64,000 bases of DNA from Lachnospiraceae bacterium (GTDB lineage: Bacteria; Bacillota; Clostridia; Lachnospirales; Bianqueaceae), in contig JAAWDX010000012.1 of assembly GCA_022794035.1 (NCBI GenBank), positions 1 to 64,000 on the forward strand, written 5' to 3'. Under the pieces are notes generated by a model. The model saw only the letters and a program-made list of their open reading frames with translations, did not search any database and was not told the DNA's origin. Both the position numbers and the translations under genes were made by a program. Shown one piece after another: positions 43,915 through 52,116 of the stretch; the first letter of the stretch is position 1, and each line of letters starts with the position of its first letter.

Positions 43915-44049
43915 AGGCTTTCCTCCTTCTCTGCGCAAAAGCTTCTGTATCTTGTTAAGTATACCGATTTTCATATGACCTGTCAATTAAATTGGAATGT
44001 TTTTATAAACACTTTTTCTCTTTCTCTTATAGACGGAATTGTTCCTGTA

Positions 44050-44058
44050 TGTTATAAT
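44050..44058 (+). promoter_or_regulatory. Extended -10 promoter of the hydrogen-sensing operon
   Basis: TGTTATAAT (TG-n-TATAAT 44053-44058), without a good -35, which suggests an activated promoter. A leader of about 95 nt contains a GC-rich stretch (GGCGCCGCGCC) flanked by TTGGA/TCCAA. Confidence 0.55.
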
Positions 44059-44158
44059 TTTAGCAATCTGGAAAAGGTGTCTTTTTGGACGGAGCCGCAT
44101 AGGCGCCGCGCCCTTTATCCAAATAAAATCCTATTCATATTAGCATGGAGGCGTACTT

Positions 44159-44401
44159 ATGAAAGTTACAATTTGTATCGGCAGCAGCTGTCATTTAAAA
44201 GGATCTCGTGAGATTGTTGAAATTCTTCAAAAATTAGTAGAAGAAAATCATCTGGAAGATCAGGTAACTCTGAACGGCGCTTTTTGCATGGGAAACTGTA
44301 TGCACGGTGTCAGCGTAAAAATCGGTGAAGAGCTCTTCTCCGTACAGCCCGAAACGGCTCGCAGTTTCTTTGAAAATGAAGTAAAGCCCCGTTTAAGCTA
44401 A
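44159..44401 (+). CDS. Thioredoxin-like 2Fe-2S ferredoxin domain protein
   Basis: 80 aa, MKVTICIGSSCHLKGS... with Cys11, and CMGNCMHG near residues 43-50. This resembles the 2Fe-2S domain of NuoE/HoxE-type subunits (Cys pattern C-x(n)-C-x3-C). It is a small electron carrier, the first gene of the operon. GGAGGCG precedes ATG 44159 and it lies 13 nt before the sensory hydrogenase gene. Inference: it feeds or drains electrons from the hydrogenase. Confidence 0.85.
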   Translation: MKVTICIGSSCHLKGSREIVEILQKLVEENHLEDQVTLNGAFCMGNCMHGVSVKIGEELFSVQPETARSFFENEVKPRLS

Positions 44402-44414
44402 GGAGGTTTCTAAA

Positions 44415-46097
44415 GTGGCTGAATGTTTATTATCCGATCAAAGGATGGACTGTAAAAACTGCTATAAATGTATCCGGCACTGTCCGGTAAAATCCATCCG
44501 CTTTTCCTCTGGGAAAGCACAGATTATTGACACGGAATGTATTCTTTGCGGCCAGTGCTATTTAGTCTGTCCTCAAAATGTAAAAATCATCCGTGATGAT
44601 CTTGATAAAGCGAAAAACCTAATCCGTCAGGGTGCCCCTGTTTATGCCAGTATCGCACCCTCTTTTGTGGCCAACTATCCGGGGGCTACGATCGCCTCTA
44701 TGCGCAAAGCGCTAAAAGCTTTAGGTTTTGCAGATGCTCAGGAAACTGCGATCGGCGCCGAAATCGTTAAAACCTATTATGATCAGATGATTGACGAAGA
44801 AAAAGCAGATGTGCTCATATCCTCTTGCTGTCACTCTATCAATCTGCTCATTCAAAAGCATTATCCTGAGGCTCTTCCTTATTTGGCTCCCGTACTTTCC
44901 CCGATGCAGGCGCATTGCCGCCAGATCAAAAAGGAATTTCCTGAGGCCAAGACTGTCTTTATTGGCCCCTGCATCTCTAAAAAAGACGAAGGTGATCAAT
45001 ATCCCGGTATCGTCGATTGTGTTCTCACCTTCCCTGAACTGACTAAATGGCTTTTAGAAGCAGGTATTCAAATTGATGCCGTCACTGATGAAGAGACTGC
45101 CAAAGCAAGATCCCGTATCTTCCCCACCTCCGGTGGTATCCTGCGCAGCATGTTCCAGCAAAATTCCAATTATTCTTATCTAGCGCTGGACGGCGTAGAA
45201 AATTGTAAAAATGCCATCGAAGAAGTGCTCCGGGGCAATCTTAATCACTGCTTTATTGAAATGTCTGCTTGTTCCGGGAGCTGCATCAGCGGCCCTGCTA
45301 TGGAGAAAAACGCGGCTTCTCCCGTTATGAATTATAAACGGGTATCTGATTATGCCGGAGAAGAGAGCTTTGGCGTTTCCCTTCCGCCGCTCGACGATAT
45401 TCATAAGGCATTCCATTCCATGGAGATCCATCCTGCACTTCCTGATGAAGCTGCTATATTGGATATTCTGCGAAAAATGGGAAAAAATACCGAAGCTGAC
45501 GAATTAAACTGCGGAAGCTGCGGCTACAATACCTGCCGTGAAAAGGCGATCGCTGTTTTTCAGGGAAAGGCTGATCTGAACATGTGTCTTCCCTTCTTGA
45601 AAGAAAAGGCAGAATCCTTCTCCGATACCATTATTAAAAACACGCCCAATGGCATCATCGTTTTAAATGAACAGCTGGAGGTTCAGCAAATCAATGCCGC
45701 CGCCCGTAAGCTCATGAATATTCGCAATATCAGTGATGTTCTGGGGGATCAGGTTGTGCGTATTCTGGATCCGAATATCTTTCTTGAGGTTCTGGAAAAT
45801 GGCCGCAATATTTATGCGCGCCGTGTGTATCTTGCTGAATACCGCCGCTATGTAGAGCAGACAGTTATCTATGACCGCAGCTATCATGTCCTCATGAGTT
45901 TTATGCGTGATGTAACGGACGAGGAAGCACAGCGCACGCAAAAGGAAAGCATCAGCCAGCAGACGATTGAGATCACAGATAAGGTGATCGATAAACAAAT
46001 GCGCGTTGTACAGGAAATCGCTTCTCTCTTGGGTGAAACAACAGCTGAAACCAAAATCGCGCTCACCAAGCTGAAGGAGTCGTTGAAAGATGAATAA
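44415..46097 (+). CDS. Sensory-type [FeFe]-hydrogenase with C-terminal PAS domain (group C-like)
   Basis: 560 aa from GTG 44415, after AGGAGG. Two 4Fe-4S motifs (C13-x2-C-x2-C-x3-C23 and C42-x2-C-x2-C-x3-C52), then the H-cluster domain: L1 SSCCHS (Cys138, Cys139), L2 IGPCISKKDE (Cys186), L3 MSACSGSCISG (Cys286, Cys290). A second Cys-rich domain (NCGSCGYNTC...C, about 366-391), PAS domain (about 403-500) and a helical tail follow. The L3 region lacks the G-G-G of catalytic M-type enzymes. PAS-bearing, phosphatase-linked relatives are regarded as H2 or redox sensors. Its stop overlaps the PP2C start by 8 nt. Confidence 0.88.
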   Translation: MAECLLSDQRMDCKNCYKCIRHCPVKSIRFSSGKAQIIDTECILCGQCYLVCPQNVKIIRDDLDKAKNLIRQGAPVYASIAPSFVANYPGATIASMRKALKALGFADAQETAIGAEIVKTYYDQMIDEEKADVLISSCCHSINLLIQKHYPEALPYLAPVLSPMQAHCRQIKKEFPEAKTVFIGPCISKKDEGDQYPGIVDCVLTFPELTKWLLEAGIQIDAVTDEETAKARSRIFPTSGGILRSMFQQNSNYSYLALDGVENCKNAIEEVLRGNLNHCFIEMSACSGSCISGPAMEKNAASPVMNYKRVSDYAGEESFGVSLPPLDDIHKAFHSMEIHPALPDEAAILDILRKMGKNTEADELNCGSCGYNTCREKAIAVFQGKADLNMCLPFLKEKAESFSDTIIKNTPNGIIVLNEQLEVQQINAAARKLMNIRNISDVLGDQVVRILDPNIFLEVLENGRNIYARRVYLAEYRRYVEQTVIYDRSYHVLMSFMRDVTDEEAQRTQKESISQQTIEITDKVIDKQMRVVQEIASLLGETTAETKIALTKLKESLKDE

Positions 46098-47265
46098 TCT
46101 ATGTACGGATATCGGCTACTACAGCCTGAATAAAAAAGGGGAAAACCTTTGCGGCGACCGCGTGGAGGTTGTTCCACAGGGCAGCAACTCTACTGTAGTC
46201 GTATTAGCAGATGGTTTGGGAAGCGGCGTAAAGGCTAATATCCTCTCTACCCTAACTTCTAAAATCATTTCTACTATGATGGCCGCCAATATGAGCATCG
46301 AGGATTGTGTACATACGATCATTTCAACACTGCCCGTTTGTCAGGTGCGCGGTGTGGCCTACTCGACCTTCACCATTATTCGCGTGGTAGAAAATGAATA
46401 TGCTGAGATCATCCAGTTTGATAATCCGGATGTCATTCTGCTGCGCGACGGCGTTCATCTGGATTATCCCAAGCAGCTTCTTCAGATTGAAGGTAAGAAT
46501 GTTTATAAATCCCGCATTCGCCTTCAGGAATATGATACCTTTATTATGATGAGTGACGGCGCTATTTATGCCGGCATCGGAGAAGAGCTGAATTATGGCT
46601 GGCAGCGTGACAACATCATCGATTTTATGGAGGTCATGTATGACAAGGATTATACGGCCAAAACGCTGAGCACCATTCTACTCAACGAATGTAATAAGCT
46701 CTATGGATACATGCCCGGCGATGATACCACTGTTTGTACGATTAAACTGCGCAAGCGAAATCCTATGAATTTAATGATCGGACCTCCTGCAGATCCGCAA
46801 GATGTCAATAAAATGATGTCTCTTTTCTTTTCCAAGGAAGGAAAACATATCGTTTCCGGCGGCACCACCTCTACTCTTGCGGCCGCCTATCTGGGAACCG
46901 TCGTGGATACCGGTCTGCCGCTCTATCTGGATCCGGATATTCCGCCTACCAGTAAAATCAAGGGAGTGGATCTGGTTACCGAAGGTGTAATTACGATTAA
47001 CCGAGTAGTGGAATATGCAAAAAACTATCTTGAGGATAATGAAAGCTATTCCCAGTGGAGCTATAAAAAAGACGGCGCTTCTTTGATCTCTCGCTTGCTC
47101 TTTGAAGAAGCAACCGATATCAATTTCTTTGTTGGCCGCGCCATGAACCCGGCTCATCAAAATCCGGATCTGCCCATCAATTTTAATATCAAGATGCGCC
47201 TGGTCGATGAGCTTTGTACCTGTCTGCGCAAGATGGGTAAACAAGTCAAAATCAGTTATTTCTAA
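46090..47265 (+). CDS. SpoIIE/PP2C-type protein phosphatase with a novel C-terminal domain
   Basis: 391 aa. The N-terminal PP2C domain (about 1-220) has the metal-binding VVVLADGLGSGVKAN, MMSDGAIYAG and GDDTTVC motifs. The C-terminal ~165 residues (from NLMIGPPADPQD, with IVSGGTTSTLAAAYLG) are not recognised and are conserved-looking. There is no membrane segment. It is translationally coupled to the sensory hydrogenase, so it is the likely output of that sensor, dephosphorylating a Ser/Thr protein (possibly an anti-anti-sigma factor). No STAS partner is in the window. Confidence 0.85.
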   Translation: MNNLCTDIGYYSLNKKGENLCGDRVEVVPQGSNSTVVVLADGLGSGVKANILSTLTSKIISTMMAANMSIEDCVHTIISTLPVCQVRGVAYSTFTIIRVVENEYAEIIQFDNPDVILLRDGVHLDYPKQLLQIEGKNVYKSRIRLQEYDTFIMMSDGAIYAGIGEELNYGWQRDNIIDFMEVMYDKDYTAKTLSTILLNECNKLYGYMPGDDTTVCTIKLRKRNPMNLMIGPPADPQDVNKMMSLFFSKEGKHIVSGGTTSTLAAAYLGTVVDTGLPLYLDPDIPPTSKIKGVDLVTEGVITINRVVEYAKNYLEDNESYSQWSYKKDGASLISRLLFEEATDINFFVGRAMNPAHQNPDLPINFNIKMRLVDELCTCLRKMGKQVKISYF

Positions 47266-47286
47266 TACTTATAACTAGGAGGAATT

Positions 47287-48714
47287 ATGATTAAGTACGA
47301 TACACATGTACAGCATTTAAAATATCGTGTACTTCAATCTGTTGCCCGGCACCACTGGCAGGGCGATCTGAGTGATTCTATTACCGAAATTTTAAAAACA
47401 GAGATCATCCCCGGCAAAAAAGCGACGATGCGCTGCTGCGTCTATAAAGAGCGCGCCATTGCGGCGGAGCGGGTTAAGCTTGCTATGGGCGGCAATAAAT
47501 CCAATCCTAACGTCATTGAAGTCATTGATATTGCCTGCGACGAGTGTCCTGTCGGCGGATATGCCGTGACCGATGCCTGCCGCGGATGTATCGCCCATCG
47601 CTGCGAGCTTGCCTGCAAGCGGGGCGCCATCTCTTTTGATATGCATCAGCGGGCTGTCATTGATAAGGATAAATGTGTAGAATGCGGTGCCTGCAGCAAG
47701 GTTTGCCCTTATTCTGCCATCAAAAACTACAAACGCCCCTGTGAAACTGCTTGTAAGGTGAATGCTATCTCCATGAATGAGGACAAAGCTGCTTCGATTG
47801 ATGACAATAAATGCATCTCCTGCGGCGCCTGCGTATATCAGTGTCCCTTTGGTGCTATCATGGATAAATCGTTCATGCTGAATGCAATTGATTTTCTTAA
47901 GGGTAGCGAAAATAACCAGAAATACAAGGTATATGCTGTGGTTGCCCCTTCTATTGCCAGCCAGTTCACACAAGTGAAGCTAGGACAGGTGATCACCGGC
48001 ATCAAAGAGCTTGGTTTCTTCAGCGTCATTGAAGCGGCCTGGGGTGCTGATCTGGTTGCTTATCAGGAATCTGCCGAGCTGGCCGAAAAAGGCTTTTTGA
48101 CAAGCTCCTGCTGCCCCGCCTTCGTTGATTATGTGAAAAAGAATTTCCCCAAGCTGATTGATCATATTTCCCACAATCTTTCTCCGATGGCAGCGATTGC
48201 ACAAAAAATGAAAGAAGCCGATCCTGACTGTAAGATTATCTTTATCGGCCCCTGCACCGCTAAGAAAAAAGAATTTCAGCTGGAAAGCGTACGGCCTTAT
48301 ATCGACTGTGTATTGACCTTCGAGGAGCTGCAGGCTCTGTTTGGCAGTCGCGACATCGAGCTGGAATCTCTCCCGGAAGATGTGCTGGATAATGCTTCTT
48401 ATTATGGCCGTATCTTTGCCCGCAGCGGCGGTCTGGCCGATGCTGTCCGTCAGGCTCTGAAGGAGCATGGCATGGAGGATTACGATTACCGGCCTATCTC
48501 CTGTGATGGAATTGAGGCGTGCCGTATGGCTCTCTTAAAAGCCAATGCCGGTAAGCTGCCTGAGAATTTCATTGAAGGCATGGCCTGTACCGGTGGGTGT
48601 ATCGGCGGCGCCGGTTGCCTAACGCATGAAGAAAAGGATAAACGTCAGGTTGACGTCTATGGCCGTGAGGCTCTGGAAAAGACGATCAGTGACGCGATTC
48701 ATGTTTTAAAGTAA
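47287..48714 (+). CDS. [FeFe]-hydrogenase, group B-like
   Basis: 475 aa. An N-terminal region with a conserved Cys-rich segment (C84, C87, C98, C101, C106, C110), two ferredoxin-type 4Fe-4S motifs (CVECGACSKVCP 130-140, CISCGACVYQCP 176-186), then the H-cluster: L1 TSSCCPAF (Cys275, Cys276), L2 IGPCTAKKKE (Cys323), L3 GMACTGGCIGGAG (Cys434, Cys438). The last differs from the MxCxxGCxxGGGQP of group A. Likely catalytic, H2-producing or H2-oxidising in fermentation. RBS AGGAGGAATT before ATG 47287. Last gene of the operon, followed by a terminator. Confidence 0.9.
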   Translation: MIKYDTHVQHLKYRVLQSVARHHWQGDLSDSITEILKTEIIPGKKATMRCCVYKERAIAAERVKLAMGGNKSNPNVIEVIDIACDECPVGGYAVTDACRGCIAHRCELACKRGAISFDMHQRAVIDKDKCVECGACSKVCPYSAIKNYKRPCETACKVNAISMNEDKAASIDDNKCISCGACVYQCPFGAIMDKSFMLNAIDFLKGSENNQKYKVYAVVAPSIASQFTQVKLGQVITGIKELGFFSVIEAAWGADLVAYQESAELAEKGFLTSSCCPAFVDYVKKNFPKLIDHISHNLSPMAAIAQKMKEADPDCKIIFIGPCTAKKKEFQLESVRPYIDCVLTFEELQALFGSRDIELESLPEDVLDNASYYGRIFARSGGLADAVRQALKEHGMEDYDYRPISCDGIEACRMALLKANAGKLPENFIEGMACTGGCIGGAGCLTHEEKDKRQVDVYGREALEKTISDAIHVLK

Positions 48715-48750
48715 TGAACTGCTGACAGTAAAAAAGATCCTGCAAATTAT

Positions 48751-48807
48751 GAAACCGACCTCCCCATTAGACCAAAATCTAATGATTGGAAGGTCGGTTT
48801 CTTTTTT
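48751..48807. terminator. Bidirectional terminator after the hydrogenase operon and the uridine kinase-like gene
   Basis: A long stem GAAACCGACCT...AAGGTCGGTTTC with an inner ATTAGA/TCTAAT stem, T tract on the plus strand, and A-rich flank on the other side. Confidence 0.85.
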
Positions 48808-48830
48808 CAGAATCTCTCTACAAAGCTGCT

Positions 48831-49394
48831 TTATTTTTCTACACAGCTTCGTACATAGTTTTCTATTAATTCTTTACCTTTTCCTTGGAAATTATGTCCA
48901 TTTAATACGATGTCGGCCTGCAGCTTCGTCGGAATAAAATATTTTGTTTCACTGTACTTGGCAGAGTTTAAATAAAAGTCTGCGATATCCTCCATCGTTC
49001 CCCGCCCTGCTTTCATATTGCGGACGATTCTGCGGTACATGCGAATCTCTGGATCCAGATCCATATATATCTTTAAATCCTCCAGCTCACGCAGCTCTGG
49101 GAAATAAAGCACGGTCAGTCCTTCTAAAATGACAATATCCAAATCCTCGCGGCTGCAAATCTCCTTTGCTGCCTCATAATATGCCTCAAAATTAAGTGAT
49201 TCCGGGCAATTATAATCATCATATTCCAAATTTGACAGAGGTGAGGTCATCTTTGGCAGGGGACGGTTAAAATATTGATCGGTCGGCAAAAGCCCTACCT
49301 GATACTCCTTAAAATCTTCCAGAAGCATTTGTGTAAAAGTAGATTTTCCACTTGCAGAGCATCCTGCGATGGCAATAACAAAAGGTTTTTTCAT
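48831..49394 (-). CDS. Uridine kinase-like P-loop protein
   Basis: 187 aa. Walker A GCSASGKST (residues 11-19), then DQYFNRP, and a lid-like YRRIVRNMKAGRG. It resembles uridine/cytidine kinase and phosphoribulokinase family proteins, about 20 residues shorter than classical Udk. Substrate not provable. It lies 32 nt after the UDPGP-family gene, so both likely form an operon in pyrimidine or sugar-nucleotide metabolism. RBS: GGAGGATG before ATG 49394. Confidence 0.82.
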   Translation of the reverse strand: MKKPFVIAIAGCSASGKSTFTQMLLEDFKEYQVGLLPTDQYFNRPLPKMTSPLSNLEYDDYNCPESLNFEAYYEAAKEICSREDLDIVILEGLTVLYFPELRELEDLKIYMDLDPEIRMYRRIVRNMKAGRGTMEDIADFYLNSAKYSETKYFIPTKLQADIVLNGHNFQGKGKELIENYVRSCVEK

Positions 49395-49426
49395 TTGACA
49401 TCCTCCATTTTGCCGCTTGGCGGCGA

Positions 49427-50662
49427 TTATAAGTCTATACCGGTCTTTTTCACTAACAACGCTCTGGCTGAATCAAGGGAATCTACGCCAACCCGATTTT
49501 TAATAGGTGCAAACTCGTCTTCGCGTATGACTTCAAAGACGGTCACCGCATCAAAGAATGCCAGAATATCAAAAATAAATGTTTCCAGCTTATAGCCATT
49601 GGGCTCCTCCGGATGTACTGGATTGCCTTCGGCATCTATACATTCGATTTTTTTATTGGCCCTGTGGATCGGCATTTTTTCATTAGCCCTTTTCTCCGTG
49701 GTTTCAATGTGAAAAAGATAATTTAGGGTAACGCCATAATTATACTTGTAATTTCCTGTTTCGTCCATGGAATTTCTTAGCTCATCTGTCAATTCTGAAT
49801 ATTCAACAACAGAGGGCCGGCCATTGCGCAGACAAATAGCTCCTACCTTCTCATCAGGATTTACCTTCGCAATTACTTTGGCGCCCGCCGCATGTCCATT
49901 GGCAATCGTGGCTCCGATGAATACCGGATCACCAATGTTTTGCAGTACATTGTCCACTGAAAATACATTGAGCCATTCAATTCCATTTTCCTTCATTTCA
50001 GCAATCATTCCATTTCTTTGCAGAGAACTGAACCAGCCGCCATTGCCATTAGGGGTCAGCGATATCCTGCCCTTCTCTTCTAAGAGAATTTTTCCCTGAT
50101 GATCCAAAGACGGTGCCATATCTTGCTTGAAAAAGTGAATGTACGCCTGCGGATATCCAAAAAACTGATGCTCCTTAAAAAAGGCTACGGTCTGCTCATG
50201 ATTGCGTTCGCTTGTCATGATATACAGGTGCATATGCGCTCCTAATGGTTTGGTGTTGGCCTCTATGTTACGCAGGAGAATTTCAAATAAATATAATGGT
50301 TTTGTGATGCCTACGTTCAGCGTGCCTTTGGGGCCATCAAAGCCCAGCCGGCTGCCCTGCCCTCCGGCTAAAAGAACAGCCGCCACCTTTTCCTGTCTTA
50401 GTACCTGCTCTCCTATACAGCGAAAGCGCTCCTCCTGCTGCTTAATTTGCTGCTGGGTAAGCGTCTGGATGGGTGCTATCTGATCCTGATTGGTCTCTGG
50501 ATTACTGCGCATTGCTTCTTCGATCATCGTATACTCTAAACTTTCGATCTCCTTTTCCAGCTCCCTCTTTTCTTCTTGATTCAGCTGGCTATAAAACCGA
50601 AGCACATGCTCCTGTCCGTGCTCTTGCAGGGTTTTGTACATCATTTCATATTGATTCATCAT
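49427..50662 (-). CDS. UDPGP-family uridylyltransferase (eukaryotic-type)
   Basis: 411 aa. The pyrophosphorylase signature LLAGGQGSRLGFDGPKGT (about 99-116) and the metal/substrate region VDNVLQNIGDP are clear. This is the UAP1/UGP2-like superfamily, distinct from bacterial GalU/GlmU. It makes a UDP-sugar (UDP-GlcNAc, UDP-Gal or UDP-Glc) from UTP and sugar-1-phosphate; which one is not visible. Followed by the uridine kinase-like gene. RBS AAAGAGGAGGAT before ATG 50662. Confidence 0.88.
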   Translation of the reverse strand: MMNQYEMMYKTLQEHGQEHVLRFYSQLNQEEKRELEKEIESLEYTMIEEAMRSNPETNQDQIAPIQTLTQQQIKQQEERFRCIGEQVLRQEKVAAVLLAGGQGSRLGFDGPKGTLNVGITKPLYLFEILLRNIEANTKPLGAHMHLYIMTSERNHEQTVAFFKEHQFFGYPQAYIHFFKQDMAPSLDHQGKILLEEKGRISLTPNGNGGWFSSLQRNGMIAEMKENGIEWLNVFSVDNVLQNIGDPVFIGATIANGHAAGAKVIAKVNPDEKVGAICLRNGRPSVVEYSELTDELRNSMDETGNYKYNYGVTLNYLFHIETTEKRANEKMPIHRANKKIECIDAEGNPVHPEEPNGYKLETFIFDILAFFDAVTVFEVIREDEFAPIKNRVGVDSLDSARALLVKKTGIDL

Positions 50663-50689
50663 ATCCTCCTCTTTCGCTTAGAATATAAA

Positions 50690-51008
50690 GTCTCAAAGCA
50701 ACTCATAGCGCGGTTCAAACACTTGAATATAGAGAAATTTAAGACCGCACATCGTCATACCTTTTACACCGGAGTTGCGTCGCAACTCGCAGCGCGGTTC
50801 AAATACTTGAATATAGAGAGATTTAAGACCGCACCTCATCATACCTTTTATGTCAGAGTTGCGTAGCAACTCAAAACGTAGCTCTTTTTTTTGAATACAC
50901 AGTAATAGCTAGCTACGTCCGTCATACCTTTTACATCAGAGTTGCGTAGCAACTCGCAGCGCGGTTCAAACACTTGAATATAGAGAAATTTAAGACCGCG
51001 CTTTTAGC
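50690..51008 (-). repeat. Tandem structured repeat array, about 84-bp period, four units (copy B)
   Basis: Four units on the minus strand. The hairpin GAGTTGCG(T/A)..CGCAACTC starts (plus) at 50772, 50856 and 50939, spacing 84 and 83 nt; a partial fourth ends at 50704. Between hairpins lies a stem-loop GCGCGGT...ACCGCGC with ATATTCAAGTGTTTGAACCGC (minus). Unit 3 (50856-50938) has the different stem ACGTAGCT/AGCTACGT (50876-50883 with 50911-50918), keeping pairing. The last unit runs into the DHHW coding end. No coding potential within. Relatives at 15014-15082 and 54049-54122. Confidence 0.85.
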
Positions 51009-52114
51009 CAAACAAAGCTCTGATCTGTACACAAAAAGTCCATATTATACAAGCAGAGAATCTGCTTGATCTGCTCCTGCTCGATCAGCTCTGACAGGTT
51101 TTCCCGATAATACCGCAAATCGATCATGATGATTTCCTGATATACTTCTGCTAAAAATGGCACCATGCTATTCGCATAGGAATCTTTAAGCAGCAACAGG
51201 GTCTCCTGCCGCTCGGCCGCTTCATTATGCACTCTGGTAAGTCCATAATTGCCTCCCATAAAGGCTGTATATTGATCCTTCTTTTCAAACATCTCCGGCA
51301 TCAGCACGGTAGCGCTTTTTCCCTCTGCGGTCCATACTGCATGCAGGCCTGGGGAATCCATCACCCAAAACTGCTCCTGCGGATATCCAAACACCGGCGC
51401 CTGCGAATAAAGGCTTCCTTTAAACTCTTCGCTCATGCACCGAATTTCTCTCGTCATGATATCTGCTACGCTCTCTCCTCTGCTCTCCATCAGCGCCTGA
51501 TAGGCATAGGCAGCTCCGCGCATTGTCCAGTGATGATCTGATTTAAAATAAATAGCTTCTTCTTTATGCCCGACAAGCTCATCATAAGCACATACAAAAT
51601 AAACCGATTCTGGCAGTGCTTCACGAATGATTTCAAGTGCCTGCTGTGGTGAATATGTCAGCGCGTATGCAGGCAGCTCATCCTGATAAATCCAGGAAGC
51701 AGTAGGTGCCAGCAGAAATTCAGTATGAACGGTCTCCGGCAGCTTCTTTGTCCACGCTGCCAGTGTCTGCATATTGGCTTCCAGCTGCTCAAATGAAATA
51801 TTTTTCACCTCAATCAGCCGATGATCGCCGGCAAAATATATATCGCCAATCTGCTCCCGCCCGTTCAGGCGTTCTATTGAATTTTTAAGCTGAATCCATT
51901 GATCTCGAAATGGAATATGATCTGCCATATAGGTTTCCAGATCTTCCATATAGGCTCCGCTGCGAATGTTCTGCCAGTTTGCCTGCGGCATCGCGGCCAA
52001 ATAGCGGTTTTCCATAGCAGAAAATCCTTTGCCGGCCGTCCACATTTGCCCTAGAATCAATACCAGGATGAGCCCCCCAATGATGAATACGGTACATTTT
52101 TTATTTGTTCTCAT
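50990..52114 (-). CDS. DHHW-family protein (AlgJ/AlgX-like)
   Basis: 374 aa. N-terminal membrane anchor (about 8-28), then an SGNH-like extracytoplasmic domain with SDHHWTMRGAAYAY (about residue 192) as the catalytic-type Asp-His. AlgJ/AlgX-type proteins accept acetyl groups from the MBOAT partner and acetylate a polysaccharide. The last residues (KARS) are encoded by the arm of the repeat array, whose TAA gives the stop. Start at ATG 52114, 2 nt after the AlgI stop; same operon. Confidence 0.9.
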   Translation of the reverse strand: MRTNKKCTVFIIGGLILVLILGQMWTAGKGFSAMENRYLAAMPQANWQNIRSGAYMEDLETYMADHIPFRDQWIQLKNSIERLNGREQIGDIYFAGDHRLIEVKNISFEQLEANMQTLAAWTKKLPETVHTEFLLAPTASWIYQDELPAYALTYSPQQALEIIREALPESVYFVCAYDELVGHKEEAIYFKSDHHWTMRGAAYAYQALMESRGESVADIMTREIRCMSEEFKGSLYSQAPVFGYPQEQFWVMDSPGLHAVWTAEGKSATVLMPEMFEKKDQYTAFMGGNYGLTRVHNEAAERQETLLLLKDSYANSMVPFLAEVYQEIIMIDLRYYRENLSELIEQEQIKQILCLYNMDFLCTDQSFVWLKARS

Positions 52115-52116
52115 AC

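Noticed and set aside
43998-44011. TGTTTTTATAAACA inverted repeat upstream of the hydrogen-sensing operon as a Rex site
   Set aside because: The arms TGTTT/AAACA do not fit the TTGTTAA-N4-TTAACAA spacing; AT-rich chance palindromes are expected here.
50690-51008. CRISPR array
   Set aside because: The period is regular, but the whole unit is repeated, so there are no distinct spacers, and no cas genes are near.
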